DNA from: an uncultured Oscillospiraceae bacterium
GTDB taxonomy: Bacteria > Bacillota > Clostridia > Oscillospirales > Acutalibacteraceae
Direction of reading: 5' to 3'
Length of the DNA: 31,860 nucleotides
NCBI GenBank assembly: GCA_900546785.1
Contig: URED01000028.1
Span: 1 to 31,860, forward strand
Shown here: positions 8,001 to 14,164 of the stretch, piece by piece
Numbering within the stretch: position 1 is the stretch's first letter
Layout of the letters: each line of letters starts with the position of its first letter
Program-made: the position numbers and the translations under genes
The notes under the pieces: model-generated
What the model was told of the DNA's origin: nothing
The model's input: the letters and a program-made list of their open reading frames with translations, nothing else
Database searches by the model: none

Positions 8001-8942
8001 CTCCATACCTTTGACAATGTTATCTTCAGATGTTTTGGTTATTTTAATATTGCCGAACTGAACATCTATATCAAACTTAAATGTTTGGGGATCGGCTTGC
8101 TGTGAAAACATAAGGTTTTGAATACTTCCGCTTTCAAAATCAAAGTACACATAGTTCATTGTATCATCGTTATATGAAGCTCCGTTAGGCATATTTCTGT
8201 ATATTTTGTTTGATGCCGAATTAAACGAAACTGAATGTGTAGTACAATCATCAGCAACAGATACCGTCAGTTTATTTTCGCCATTAGTATGAGATATAGT
8301 CACTTTGTTGATGGTTTTTGAAAAAGTTGGATAATCTTTCAAAACGCCGTTTGAATCCGTTAAGGTAGCAGTGCCACCGAGATTAATAGTCTTTGTGCTA
8401 TTGTTAAAGGACACTTGCTTATCATAATACGATTCAATCAAATCTTCCGTGTCTGCAAGCCAAGACTTATACAAGCTATCGCTCATATATGTGCTGTTCC
8501 ACGATGACCTTATTGGATTTACGCCAAGCGTTTCCCAAACGAACTGCTGTGTACAGCAAGCTGCTATCCATTCAGCTTTCGTATTCGGTAAACCGTCACC
8601 GTATTGCAATGTATAACCGAAGGCAATGTAGTCTGCAATTTTTCTGTAAGTATCTCCTGAACGATTTACATACTTAACAAAATCCTTGCCATATTCGTAT
8701 GTTATACCAGTCGGTGATGTTTTACCAAACTCTACGCAAAAAACGATATATGTCTTGCCGTCATATTTTGCATAGTGCATTTCGTGACCGTATTTATCAA
8801 GGCTTCCGCTTACTACTCCAAACTCAGCGTCGCTATTCATATCGGTGATGTAAGTTGCCGCAAATACAGTTGTGGGAAATGCTGATAAAATAATAAGCAA
8901 CGAAAGAAGCGTTGCCATTAACTGTTTGAATTTCTTTTTCAT
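5007..8942 (-). CDS. Cell-wall anchored adhesin: thioester domain, CnaB repeats, VaFE repeat, sorting signal
   Basis: A 1311-residue surface protein. Order: signal peptide (1-28, cleavage after VFA); a thioester-type adhesion domain (about 35-290) with the Cys motif IVFCVEFG and the Gln motif CTQQFVWE, which in this family form an internal thioester for covalent host attachment; then about eight CnaB/SpaA-like domains (about 290-1120), each ending in an E-box such as YTISEKE, YTVQET, YTLVEVQAPYGY or WYVKEIA that marks isopeptide bonds; a VaFE repeat (about 1125-1260) with VVFETLYLDG and AHADIEDEGQTVTI; and a C-terminal PETPDTGD sorting signal, membrane helix and basic tail. A likely substrate of the ICE sortase. 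It may promote cell contact during mating or host adhesion. Confidence 0.92.
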   Translation of the reverse strand: MKKKFKQLMATLLSLLIILSAFPTTVFAATYITDMNSDAEFGVVSGSLDKYGHEMHYAKYDGKTYIVFCVEFGKTSPTGITYEYGKDFVKYVNRSGDTYRKIADYIAFGYTLQYGDGLPNTKAEWIAACCTQQFVWETLGVNPIRSSWNSTYMSDSLYKSWLADTEDLIESYYDKQVSFNNSTKTINLGGTATLTDSNGVLKDYPTFSKTINKVTISHTNGENKLTVSVADDCTTHSVSFNSASNKIYRNMPNGASYNDDTMNYVYFDFESGSIQNLMFSQQADPQTFKFDIDVQFGNIKITKTSEDNIVKGMEFTVKRNGKTYTMTTDANGTATLNNIPVGTYTISEKEIIRYEVQTAKSVTVSDGKTTNVSFNNELKTGNIKIQKHSEDNIVSDFTFKVTGSDGKTYDATTNSSGIATVSNLPVYDSNNNKITYTVQETNIPVRYVDTDNQTVILNADQTSTLTFNNILKKFRVKVVKSDIEEGTAQGDASLAGATYGLFKGDELIDTYVTDSNASFTTDYYVCDTDWILKELDASEGYLVNSTVYKVGADPKLYTIEYNTTNNEVKEQVIKGNIAIIKHTDDGSTQIETAEKGAEFQIYLKSAGSFVNADEDERDTIVCDEDGFASSKLMPYGVYTVHQTKGWDGREKIKDFDVFINSDGKTYKFLINNSNFESYVKVVKLDAETGKQIAYSGAGFEIYDSEGHRVTMQFTYPEVTSIHTFYTNSEGYLITPETLPYGDYTLVEVQAPYGYVLDSTPIPFSITQENSSTDTGVTVVKVKAKDIPQKGTIEIGKTGEVFYSVGVLGGGYVDENGNEVTFPITYQPIYEVKGLPNTVFQIYAAEDITTLDGTVRAYQGELVDEITTDKDGKAKSKELYLGKYTVIEKTATEGFYNPNEQYDVELTYAGQNVSVASTELSLYNERQKVTISLAKELEQDDTFGIGMNGEIQSVQFGIYANEDIKALDGSVITKDALITYASCDENGKITFNCDLPIGFKWYVKEIATDEQYITSNTKYAFETQYKGQTVNIYDIAINDGEPIANELIYGTVKGIKTDRETGNTIEGAAFGLFLFDETEFTEENAVLTAESDKDGIFTFDNVPYGEWIVKELYPAENYLPSDDIHHITVSEDEQIIEINAVNDMIPELKTTATIGGEKEVDVQDKITIDDIVEYKHLVPGKEYILKGVLMNKATNKPFTVDGKEITSEVSFVPEKPNGEVKVSFTFDASGITENTEIVVFETLYLDGTELAAHADIEDEGQTVTITVPVPETPDTGDNRNYGVWIGLAAIALGAAVSALVLKIKAKKEEGEE

Positions 8943-8969
8943 ATTAAAATCCTTTCTAAAAATTGATAC

Positions 8970-8998
8970 AAAAAAAGAGCCGAATATACTCGGCTCTT
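8970..8998 (-). terminator. Terminator/attenuator between lipoprotein and adhesin genes
   Basis: A 9-bp perfect stem (8975-8983 with 8990-8998) with a 6-base loop, followed on the minus strand by a run of seven Ts. It lies 12 bases after the lipoprotein stop and only about 30 bases before the adhesin start, leaving no room for a separate adhesin promoter, so read-through from upstream seems required. Confidence 0.75.
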
Positions 8999-9010
8999 AC
9001 TTACACCTTG

Positions 9011-9598
9011 CTAATCCAAGGTTATATATGCTGTGTATTTTCCACACATAAAACATTCTACAACTCTAAAATTTCCTGAAGCATTGTGATTTCCGATATA
9101 CTCAAGAGCTTTATCGGTAGCGGTATCAAAACTGCCTACCCAGCCGATTTGACCTGTTTCGGCTGTGTGTCCATCTATTTCACAATTCCAAAATTCTTCA
9201 GTTGTAGTAACCTTTTTGGTTGTGGTTTGCTTTTTTGTGGTAGTTGTTTTTTTAGTTGTTGTCTCTTTTGCAGATGAAGATTTTTTAGTTGTCGTACTGG
9301 TATTACCGTGCGTTGTTTTTGAGTTCTTAGAGCTGTTTGAAGTTGAATTTTTTGTGGTTGTTGTTTCTTCTTTCTGCTCTGACTCGTTTTTTTCATCTGA
9401 TTCCTGATTATCTTCTTTTGATATGCCTTCTGCAGAGACGGCAGATGTTGAATTATTGTCTGTGACCGTTTCGCTTTTTTCTGATACCGAATCGGTAACG
9501 GTACCGGTTTCTTTATTCGCTGTCTGTGCGGTACAGCCTGTAACAGTGCATACTATCAAGACCGCCGCAAGAGTGACATATATTAACTTGTTTTTCAT
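9011..9598 (-). CDS. Thr/Lys-rich lipoprotein
   Basis: A 195-residue predicted lipoprotein: hydrophobic N-terminus and lipobox VTGC with acylated Cys22. Residues about 25-130 are low-complexity Ser/Thr/Lys/Glu, with reiterated TTTKK-type units, probably an extended wall-spanning stalk. The last 60 residues form a small compact domain (EFWNCEIDGHTAETGQIGWV to VVECFMCGKYTAYITLD) with three Cys, including one pair in CFMC. The function is unknown; exported position and proximity to the adhesin suggest a cell-surface role in mating-pair formation. The ribosome binding site is GGGAGGTAAAAG. It is preceded by the spoVG-like gene at a 57-base gap. Confidence 0.75.
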   Translation of the reverse strand: MKNKLIYVTLAAVLIVCTVTGCTAQTANKETGTVTDSVSEKSETVTDNNSTSAVSAEGISKEDNQESDEKNESEQKEETTTTKNSTSNSSKNSKTTHGNTSTTTKKSSSAKETTTKKTTTTKKQTTTKKVTTTEEFWNCEIDGHTAETGQIGWVGSFDTATDKALEYIGNHNASGNFRVVECFMCGKYTAYITLD

Positions 9599-9655
9599 AA
9601 CTTTTACCTCCCGATTTCACAGTACCAAATTATTTGCGGAAAGTCCAGACATTTT

Positions 9656-10033
9656 TTACATACTCATTTCCTGATCATCTGTTATCTCTTCAAAGTCCGA
9701 TTCTTCGGACTCGTTTTCCGATTCCTGGTCGGTCATCTTTTCGCTTTTAACCGGCTCGTTATCGGAAGTCTGCATCTGTGAAAGAACACGGTGGTACTCG
9801 TCAAGAACAACTTTGTTGAGCTGCATTCTTGCTTCTTTCTGTATAGGATGGAAGTAGTCCCTGTATTCATCATTGAACTTTCTTGACGGCATCTTAACAA
9901 AGAGCCCGTTTCTTCCATTCATTACAGTGATATCGTGAACAGCAAACTGACCACCCAAGGCAACTGATGCTGTCGCCTTCACATTGCTTTTTTCATCTGA
10001 ATTGATTTTGTGTATTTTTGCTACAATTCTCAT
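9656..10033 (-). CDS. SpoVG family protein of the ICE
   Basis: A 125-residue protein. Residues 1-85 follow the SpoVG pattern: AKIHKINSD, then FAVHDITVMNGRNGLFVKMPSRK, then YRDYFHPIQKEAR. Chromosomal SpoVG is a small RNA/DNA-binding regulator. ICE copies like this one carry an added acidic tail, here residues about 88-125, very rich in Glu, Asp and Ser. A regulatory role in the element is likely but undefined. A clear AACAGGAGGTAAATAA ribosome binding site precedes the ATG. Confidence 0.85.
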   Translation of the reverse strand: MRIVAKIHKINSDEKSNVKATASVALGGQFAVHDITVMNGRNGLFVKMPSRKFNDEYRDYFHPIQKEARMQLNKVVLDEYHRVLSQMQTSDNEPVKSEKMTDQESENESEESDFEEITDDQEMSM

Positions 10034-10050
10034 ATTTATTTACCTCCTGT

Positions 10051-10752
10051 TTAATAATTAAATCCTATAAATCTTATACCCATATCCGACTTTACTTCCT
10101 CATCGGATATCTGTTCAGGCTCAGCAAACATTTCCATATATTTGTCTGCCTGTTCCTTGGTGAGTTCGGCAAAATCTTCACTGCCGTCATCACCTACTAT
10201 AAGGATGGGGCCTGCATATATGCTTTCCCCGATGTGCCTATTTCCTTTCATTCCGATGAGTTTTGCCTCATCGTTTCCCACAACGCAGACATCGTCATCA
10301 AAAGGATGCGTCAATTCAATGAGTCCGCCAACAGCATTATTCAAAACATCATACTCATTGATATTAAGTTTAATGTCGAGCGGTTTATTGCCGGGCGTGA
10401 TGTATATGCACCTTTTTCCTTCCATAGGCTGGCATTTCGATGTATCAAAATCAATTGTTCTGTAACCGACATCATCACAGAAGAATGTTTTTCCGTTAAG
10501 GTTATCATCCGCTCCCTCGATTACTTCGATTACATCTGATACCGAAAGCGAATATCCCATATATGTAGGAGGCTTATTCCCTACATTAAGTTTTTCATAA
10601 ATGTCTTCGAGATTGTTCGCTTCGATATCTCCGTAGAACACATTTTTATATCTGCTTTCATCAATGCCGCCGTGTTTCATTGTGAAATCATACCCCATAA
10701 AATGGTTTTTGCTTTCTTTGGTGTTATCCATCTGATAAATTCTGACTCTCAC
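10051..10752 (-). CDS. YodL-like and DUF3846 domain protein
   Basis: A 233-residue soluble protein with two domains. Residues 1-110 are YodL-like, with DIYEKLNVGNKPPTYMGYSL and SVSDVIEV. Residues about 120-185 match DUF3846: PLDIKLNINEYDVLNNAVGG, IELTHPFDDDVCVVGNDEAK, and NRHIGESIYAGPILIVG. Both domains are common in the accessory module of Tn1549-like ICEs and some phages; their molecular role is unknown. The tail is acidic. It lies 4 bases downstream of the DUF3849 gene, in one operon. Confidence 0.8.
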   Translation of the reverse strand: MRVRIYQMDNTKESKNHFMGYDFTMKHGGIDESRYKNVFYGDIEANNLEDIYEKLNVGNKPPTYMGYSLSVSDVIEVIEGADDNLNGKTFFCDDVGYRTIDFDTSKCQPMEGKRCIYITPGNKPLDIKLNINEYDVLNNAVGGLIELTHPFDDDVCVVGNDEAKLIGMKGNRHIGESIYAGPILIVGDDGSEDFAELTKEQADKYMEMFAEPEQISDEEVKSDMGIRFIGFNY

Positions 10753-10756
10753 TTTA

Positions 10757-11479
10757 TCACCTCATTTCCATACCGCAGTCTTCGTCAGGCTCAGCGGTAC
10801 TTTCTTTGATATCATACTTTTCTTTCACCCAATCGGGTACGAGTTCGTCTTTGAGGATACCAATGAAGTCCGAACGCCACCAGGTTGTGTGTTCGTCATC
10901 CTTTGCGAAATATCCCCACACCGAACGCCCTCTTGCATTAGGCTGACACCCGAAACCTGATGCTGCGTAGAACAACTGATAATCGGGTGATTTGTATTCG
11001 TCTTTCAGACATTCGGGACGGAGAACAAGAAGTTTACCTGTGAGGTCAACTCCGCTCATATCCTCGCAGTGTGAACTGTCCCAGAGATTAAGTGCTTTCC
11101 ACGCTCTGCGTGCCTGGTCGATAAAGCCGTTTAACACAGCAGGGTGTGATTTGATCCTGTACTCTGTTCTGTCATTGCTTGACGGAACAGAAAAGTTATT
11201 GCCCCATTCCTTGTTTTCAGGCGAGTATCTGCCGTCTTCCTGAGAATGTTTGAGGTTAAGGCGGAGAAGATAATTCACACGGTCAAAACCGAACTTATCA
11301 ATAACCGACTGCGCACAGTTCTCTGCCAGATGGTAGTCGTTAAAGTCTTTCTCGATGGTTTCTTCTATAGCTCTTGCACACTCAACATTTGCTCTGTGAC
11401 TCTCACGCCAGAGTTCTACCTCATTGCAATGTCTTGCGTTATCGAGAGAGAATGTGTAGAGTGACGGATAATCAGACAT
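10757..11479 (-). CDS. DUF3849 domain protein
   Basis: From an ATG at 11479 the protein has 240 residues; a longer reading to 11548 is possible but would run deep into the upstream gene. The ATG lies inside the last codons of the upstream AbrB-type gene (8-base overlap), which suggests translational coupling. Residues about 5-130 (YPSLYTFSLDNARHCNEVEL, then SHRANVECARAIEETIEKDF) match DUF3849, a family of unknown function found in these ICEs. The C-terminal part contains LLVLRPECLKDEYKSPDYQL and a Trp-rich stretch. No catalytic motif is evident. Confidence 0.75.
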   Translation of the reverse strand: MSDYPSLYTFSLDNARHCNEVELWRESHRANVECARAIEETIEKDFNDYHLAENCAQSVIDKFGFDRVNYLLRLNLKHSQEDGRYSPENKEWGNNFSVPSSNDRTEYRIKSHPAVLNGFIDQARRAWKALNLWDSSHCEDMSGVDLTGKLLVLRPECLKDEYKSPDYQLFYAASGFGCQPNARGRSVWGYFAKDDEHTTWWRSDFIGILKDELVPDWVKEKYDIKESTAEPDEDCGMEMR

Positions 11480-11783
11480 TATGATCACCGCCCTGCTTAG
11501 CCGCCCAGTTTGCTGAAAGATGAACGAGAGCGGTTTTCTGTTCTTCATCCGTTAATCCGTCAAGGAAGTCTGTTAATGAAATAGGTTCGCTGTCCATTGG
11601 GTCTTCATCGTAAAACGGGCAGTTTGAGTCGCATATCGTTTCACGCTTAACAACAACTGTATTGTTGTCAGCCTGTGTAAAAGAAAGCACATCGTGGTAT
11701 TTAAAACCGACCTTCTGTCTGATTTCAAAAGGAATTGTGATTCTGCCTCTTTTTCCGAGAACACGGAGCATTTTAGTCAACAT
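11472..11783 (-). CDS. AbrB/SpoVT-type DNA-binding protein
   Basis: From an ATG at 11783 the protein has 103 residues and starts LTKMLRVLGKRGRITIPFEI, followed by RQKVGFKYHDVLSF: the swapped-hairpin AbrB/SpoVT fold used by transition-state regulators and MazE-type antitoxins. The C-terminal half has CDSNCPFYDED and an acidic helical region (SLTDFLDGLTDEEQKTALVH). The start is chosen because AGGGG lies about 6 bases upstream and because it overlaps the preceding AbrB-type gene by only 11 bases; an ATG one codon earlier is equally possible. Probably regulates ICE genes. Confidence 0.75.
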   Translation of the reverse strand: MLTKMLRVLGKRGRITIPFEIRQKVGFKYHDVLSFTQADNNTVVVKRETICDSNCPFYDEDPMDSEPISLTDFLDGLTDEEQKTALVHLSANWAAKQGGDHNV

Positions 11784-12048
11784 CATCACCCCTTTCTTCG
11801 TTATAGTCTTCAAGGAGTTTAAAGCAAATGTCCGCAATGCATTCACCGCAATTAGGGCAGCTGAAAGGGCAGTCACGACATTCGGGTGAATCATCTCCCA
11901 AAATGCATTTGCTGGTTTCTTCCTCTTTTTCAATAATGATTTTGCCGTCTGTTATGGTTACGCTGCATCTGCCGCTCTGCTTAAGTCCAAGCGCATCGAT
12001 GGCTTCAGCAGGAATTGGTATTTGTAAGATTTTCATTGAGTCTGTCAT
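11773..12048 (-). CDS. AbrB-type protein with cysteine cluster
   Basis: A 91-residue protein. Residues 5-40 (MKILQIPIPAEAIDALGLK, then CSVTITDGKIIIE) form an AbrB/MazE-like N-terminal domain. Residues 48-75 hold seven Cys, with C57, C60, C64, C67, C70 and C75 spaced as a metal-binding knuckle. The metal and role are unknown. AGAAAGGA lies 9 bases before the ATG. The gene starts inside the 3' end of dam (44-base overlap), and ends inside the next AbrB-type gene. The tandem pair resembles two subunits of a regulator. Confidence 0.7.
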   Translation of the reverse strand: MTDSMKILQIPIPAEAIDALGLKQSGRCSVTITDGKIIIEKEEETSKCILGDDSPECRDCPFSCPNCGECIADICFKLLEDYNEERGDDVD

Positions 12049-12898
12049 AGATTATTTTCCTTTCTGCAATTATTTGGTTAGTGCAATTTTTAAATAATGA
12101 TAATTGCACACACGAGTTTAAAAACTCACATGTATCGTAATTTGATATGAATAGTTCGGGATATTCTTTTCCGCTTTCATATCTCTGTGCAAGGTTTGAG
12201 AGTCTTGTTATACCCTCAATGAGGATTCCCGGTCTGTTATACAGCTCCCGAATTTCCTCGCAGTCATTGTACGAAAGCAAAAACTTACCTTTAATACTGC
12301 ATAAGACATCGGCAAGCCGTTTATGATCTTCTCTGCCGAATCCGCCGCCCATATAGTAATTCTCAGTTTTGTAATACGGGGGATCGCAGTAAAAGAACGA
12401 TTCGTCTCTGTCGTACTGAGTTATGAGTTTTTCAAAGTCTTTGTTTTCAACAATTACTTTCTGAAGCCTTGCACTTGCCGCGTCTATCAGCGGAAAGTCA
12501 TTCCAGATGGAATGCGGCTGACTTGCAAAGTCATCAGCGCCTGATCCGTAACTGTATCTGACAAGAGCGTAAAAGTACGCCGCTTTCTGTACATTCGTAA
12601 GGCTGTTTTCGGAATGTAAGGTTTCCTTGATGTGCAAAAAATCGCGGCGAGAGTTGAGCATATACCTGAGTTCTTTTTTTAATTCGTCAGGTTTATCTCT
12701 TACACACTGATACAGATTGGTAAGCAGTCCGTTGAAATCGTTGTAGACTTCAAAATCTCTGCCGGGGAGTTTGTGAAAGAGCACCCATCCGCCTCCGCCG
12801 AATACCTCAATATATCTTGTATACTGAACGGGGAAACGAAGGAGTATTTCATCTCTCAATGCTTTCTTTCCGCCTATCCATGAGATAAAGCTGTTGAT
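12005..12898 (-). CDS. Dam-type (D12 class) DNA adenine methylase, apparent ATC start
   Basis: Adenine-N6 methyltransferase of the D12/Dam family. If translation starts at the ATC at 12898-12896, the protein has 297 residues: SAM-binding motif WIGGKK at the N-terminus (about 7-12), FGGGGW at about 33-38, and catalytic DPPY at 172-175. As I recall, homologues begin with M-NSFISWIGGKK-type sequences, and here isoleucine stands exactly where that Met belongs, 7 bases after a perfect AGGAGG. The frame is open upstream to a GTG at 12991 and an ATG at 12973, but those lack good ribosome binding sites and lie in a structured leader. It probably protects ICE DNA from restriction, or regulates it. Confidence 0.85.
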   Translation of the reverse strand: MNSFISWIGGKKALRDEILLRFPVQYTRYIEVFGGGGWVLFHKLPGRDFEVYNDFNGLLTNLYQCVRDKPDELKKELRYMLNSRRDFLHIKETLHSENSLTNVQKAAYFYALVRYSYGSGADDFASQPHSIWNDFPLIDAASARLQKVIVENKDFEKLITQYDRDESFFYCDPPYYKTENYYMGGGFGREDHKRLADVLCSIKGKFLLSYNDCEEIRELYNRPGILIEGITRLSNLAQRYESGKEYPELFISNYDTCEFLNSCVQLSLFKNCTNQIIAERKIIYDRLNENLTNTNSC

Positions 12899-12903
12899 TT
12901 TAT

Positions 12904-12994
12904 CACCTCCTGAGAGGTGGATGCGTGTATTAAATGCATCAACAAACAAAAAAAGAGGTGCCTTTGAGTGCATTCTTACACGCAAAAACACCTC
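12904..12994 (-). promoter_or_regulatory. Structured leader of dam with alternative hairpins around the ribosome binding site
   Basis: On the minus-strand RNA the hexamers GAGGUG (12994-12989), CACCUC (12960-12955), CACCUC (12919-12914) and GAGGUG (12909-12904, part of the Shine-Dalgarno) can pair in several exclusive ways. Pairing 1 with 3 is extended by GCGUGU with ACACGC (12983-12978 with 12928-12923) and AAUGCA with UGCAUU (12974-12969 with 12938-12933). Pairing 1 with 2 leaves a U-run directly behind it, like a terminator. Pairing 3 with 4 hides the Shine-Dalgarno in a 6-bp stem with a UCAG loop. Confidence 0.55.
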
Positions 12995-13009
12995 AGATTA
13001 TTTAGTTAT

Positions 13010-13126
13010 TTATTCCTCAATGCCCATTGCTTTGTCAGCCTGTTTTGCCGCTATTGCAAGGCACATTGTGAATACTGTTAATATATTGCCGGCGAAGAGA
13101 CCGACAACAAACCATACTGCTGACAT
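13010..13126 (-). CDS. DUF3789-type small membrane protein
   Basis: A 38-residue protein: MSAVWFVVGLFAGNILTVF then TMCLAIAAKQADKAMGIEE. It has one hydrophobic helix, then the MCL...AAKQAD pattern of the DUF3789 family, tiny single-span proteins that recur next to dam and related genes in Tn1549-like ICEs. AGGAAG lies 7 bases before the ATG. Function unknown. Confidence 0.75.
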   Translation of the reverse strand: MSAVWFVVGLFAGNILTVFTMCLAIAAKQADKAMGIEE

Positions 13127-13163
13127 ATCGTCACTTCCTATTCTTTGATTTCTAATCTATAAA

Positions 13164-13568
13164 TCAGTAATTCATATTCATCCCTTTGTTTTCGGTTAAC
13201 TGCTGTTCAAACAGTTCTATGTATTTATCTGCAGCTTGAGCAAGGCTTTCGAAGTCGGATTGTACCGGCTGTATGTACCATTCATAACAGCCGTTATCTT
13301 CCCAAATATCGGGACAATTTTCAGAACCATTGCTTTCAGCAAAGTAATCTGAAAAGTGAAGAACGAGTGTGTCTACTGCTTTTTTATCAGCAATGGCACT
13401 AAGCCTTAATGCATCATAGCGGTTATAAATATTTGCTTTGATATAGTTAGCCTTAACAATCACTCCGTTATCAAGAGGAATATATGCCGCTCTGCCGATG
13501 TATTGAACATCTTCACAAAACTTACTTGAAGTAAATATTGCTTTTAACTGTTCTTGAAAGAAGTTCAT
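13164..13568 (-). CDS. Hypothetical ICE accessory protein
   Basis: A 134-residue soluble acidic protein that I do not recognise. It shows FQEQLKAIFTSSKFCEDVQY near the N-terminus, a short beta-rich middle (YIPLDNGVIVKANYIKANI) and a C-terminal helix ending in NKGMNMNY. The M-N/M-x-L style tail is shared with the next proteins upstream (GVNMQL, GGMNLCQ), a curious recurrent C-terminal signature in this module. The start overlaps the upstream stop by 4 bases (ATGAA), consistent with translational coupling. Confidence 0.65.
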   Translation of the reverse strand: MNFFQEQLKAIFTSSKFCEDVQYIGRAAYIPLDNGVIVKANYIKANIYNRYDALRLSAIADKKAVDTLVLHFSDYFAESNGSENCPDIWEDNGCYEWYIQPVQSDFESLAQAADKYIELFEQQLTENKGMNMNY

Positions 13569-14164
13569 AACTGCATATTCACTCCTTCACCTTCACTCAT
13601 ATCTTCGTCCTCACTTGGGCCTGTGATATTGACATACTCGCCGATTATGTGGAGCGCTTCTTCATAACTTCCGGCGTCGTTGACGATGCGTGCTGTCATT
13701 TCGCTTGCCTCGTCTCTCAAGCCGTTTTGTTTAAGTGTTCTTGAAGCAATGCCCATAAGGTTGAATATGTTACCGTCCTGACCTATCAGTTCACAGTCGG
13801 GTTTTTCTCTTTTTTCGGTCTTTCCTTCTGTTTCTTCCTGCAGATAGCCTCCGAGTTCATTCGGTACAAAATCGGAAAGCCAAGTACCGTTAAACTGCGA
13901 ATATGTAGTTATTCTCCACAATGCAAATTTTCCTATGTTAAGTTCCACATTTTCAAAAGGAAAGAGCAAGTTTGTATGTTCGTCAACATTGAACGAATAT
14001 ATCGTATCGAATTTTGACCCGTTGAGCAGAACGCCTTCGCTTGTCAGCAAAGAGTTAATACCGTCAAGCCAATCCTGAAGATCGCCGCCGCAGCCTTGAA
14101 GTACAAGACCTTCCTTTTTGTTCATACGGCGCAGTTCGTCTGTTGTAATTTCTTTTACTGGCAT
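13565..14164 (-). CDS. Hypothetical ICE accessory protein
   Basis: A 199-residue protein with an N-terminal domain starting VKEITTDELRRMNKKEGLVLQ and a Gly-rich GCGGDLQDWLDGIN stretch, a charged linker (about 110-122, KTEKREK), and a C-terminal helical segment: ELIGQDGNIFNLMGIASRTL followed by GSYEEALHIIGEYV. The latter helical segment recurs in proteins of this ICE family, but I know no function. No membrane segment. The start overlaps the upstream gene by 10 bases; the ribosome binding site lies within that gene's end (ACAGGAGGTATGAATTT). Confidence 0.65.
   Translation of the reverse strand: MPVKEITTDELRRMNKKEGLVLQGCGGDLQDWLDGINSLLTSEGVLLNGSKFDTIYSFNVDEHTNLLFPFENVELNIGKFALWRITTYSQFNGTWLSDFVPNELGGYLQEETEGKTEKREKPDCELIGQDGNIFNLMGIASRTLKQNGLRDEASEMTARIVNDAGSYEEALHIIGEYVNITGPSEDEDMSEGEGVNMQL

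Noticed and set aside
9200..9300. Repeated ACTACNACNAAAAAA-type units as a CRISPR or tandem-repeat array
   Set aside because: The repeats are codon repeats for Thr and Lys in the lipoprotein stalk; there are no spacers.
9175..9396. Second minus-strand frame (Lys/Gln-rich) in the lipoprotein gene
   Set aside because: Frame-shifted reading of the repetitive TTTKK coding region; no independent start.
10018..10539. Plus-strand open frame of 173 residues opposite the YodL/DUF3846 gene
   Set aside because: No start signal, and the opposite strand shows recognised domains.
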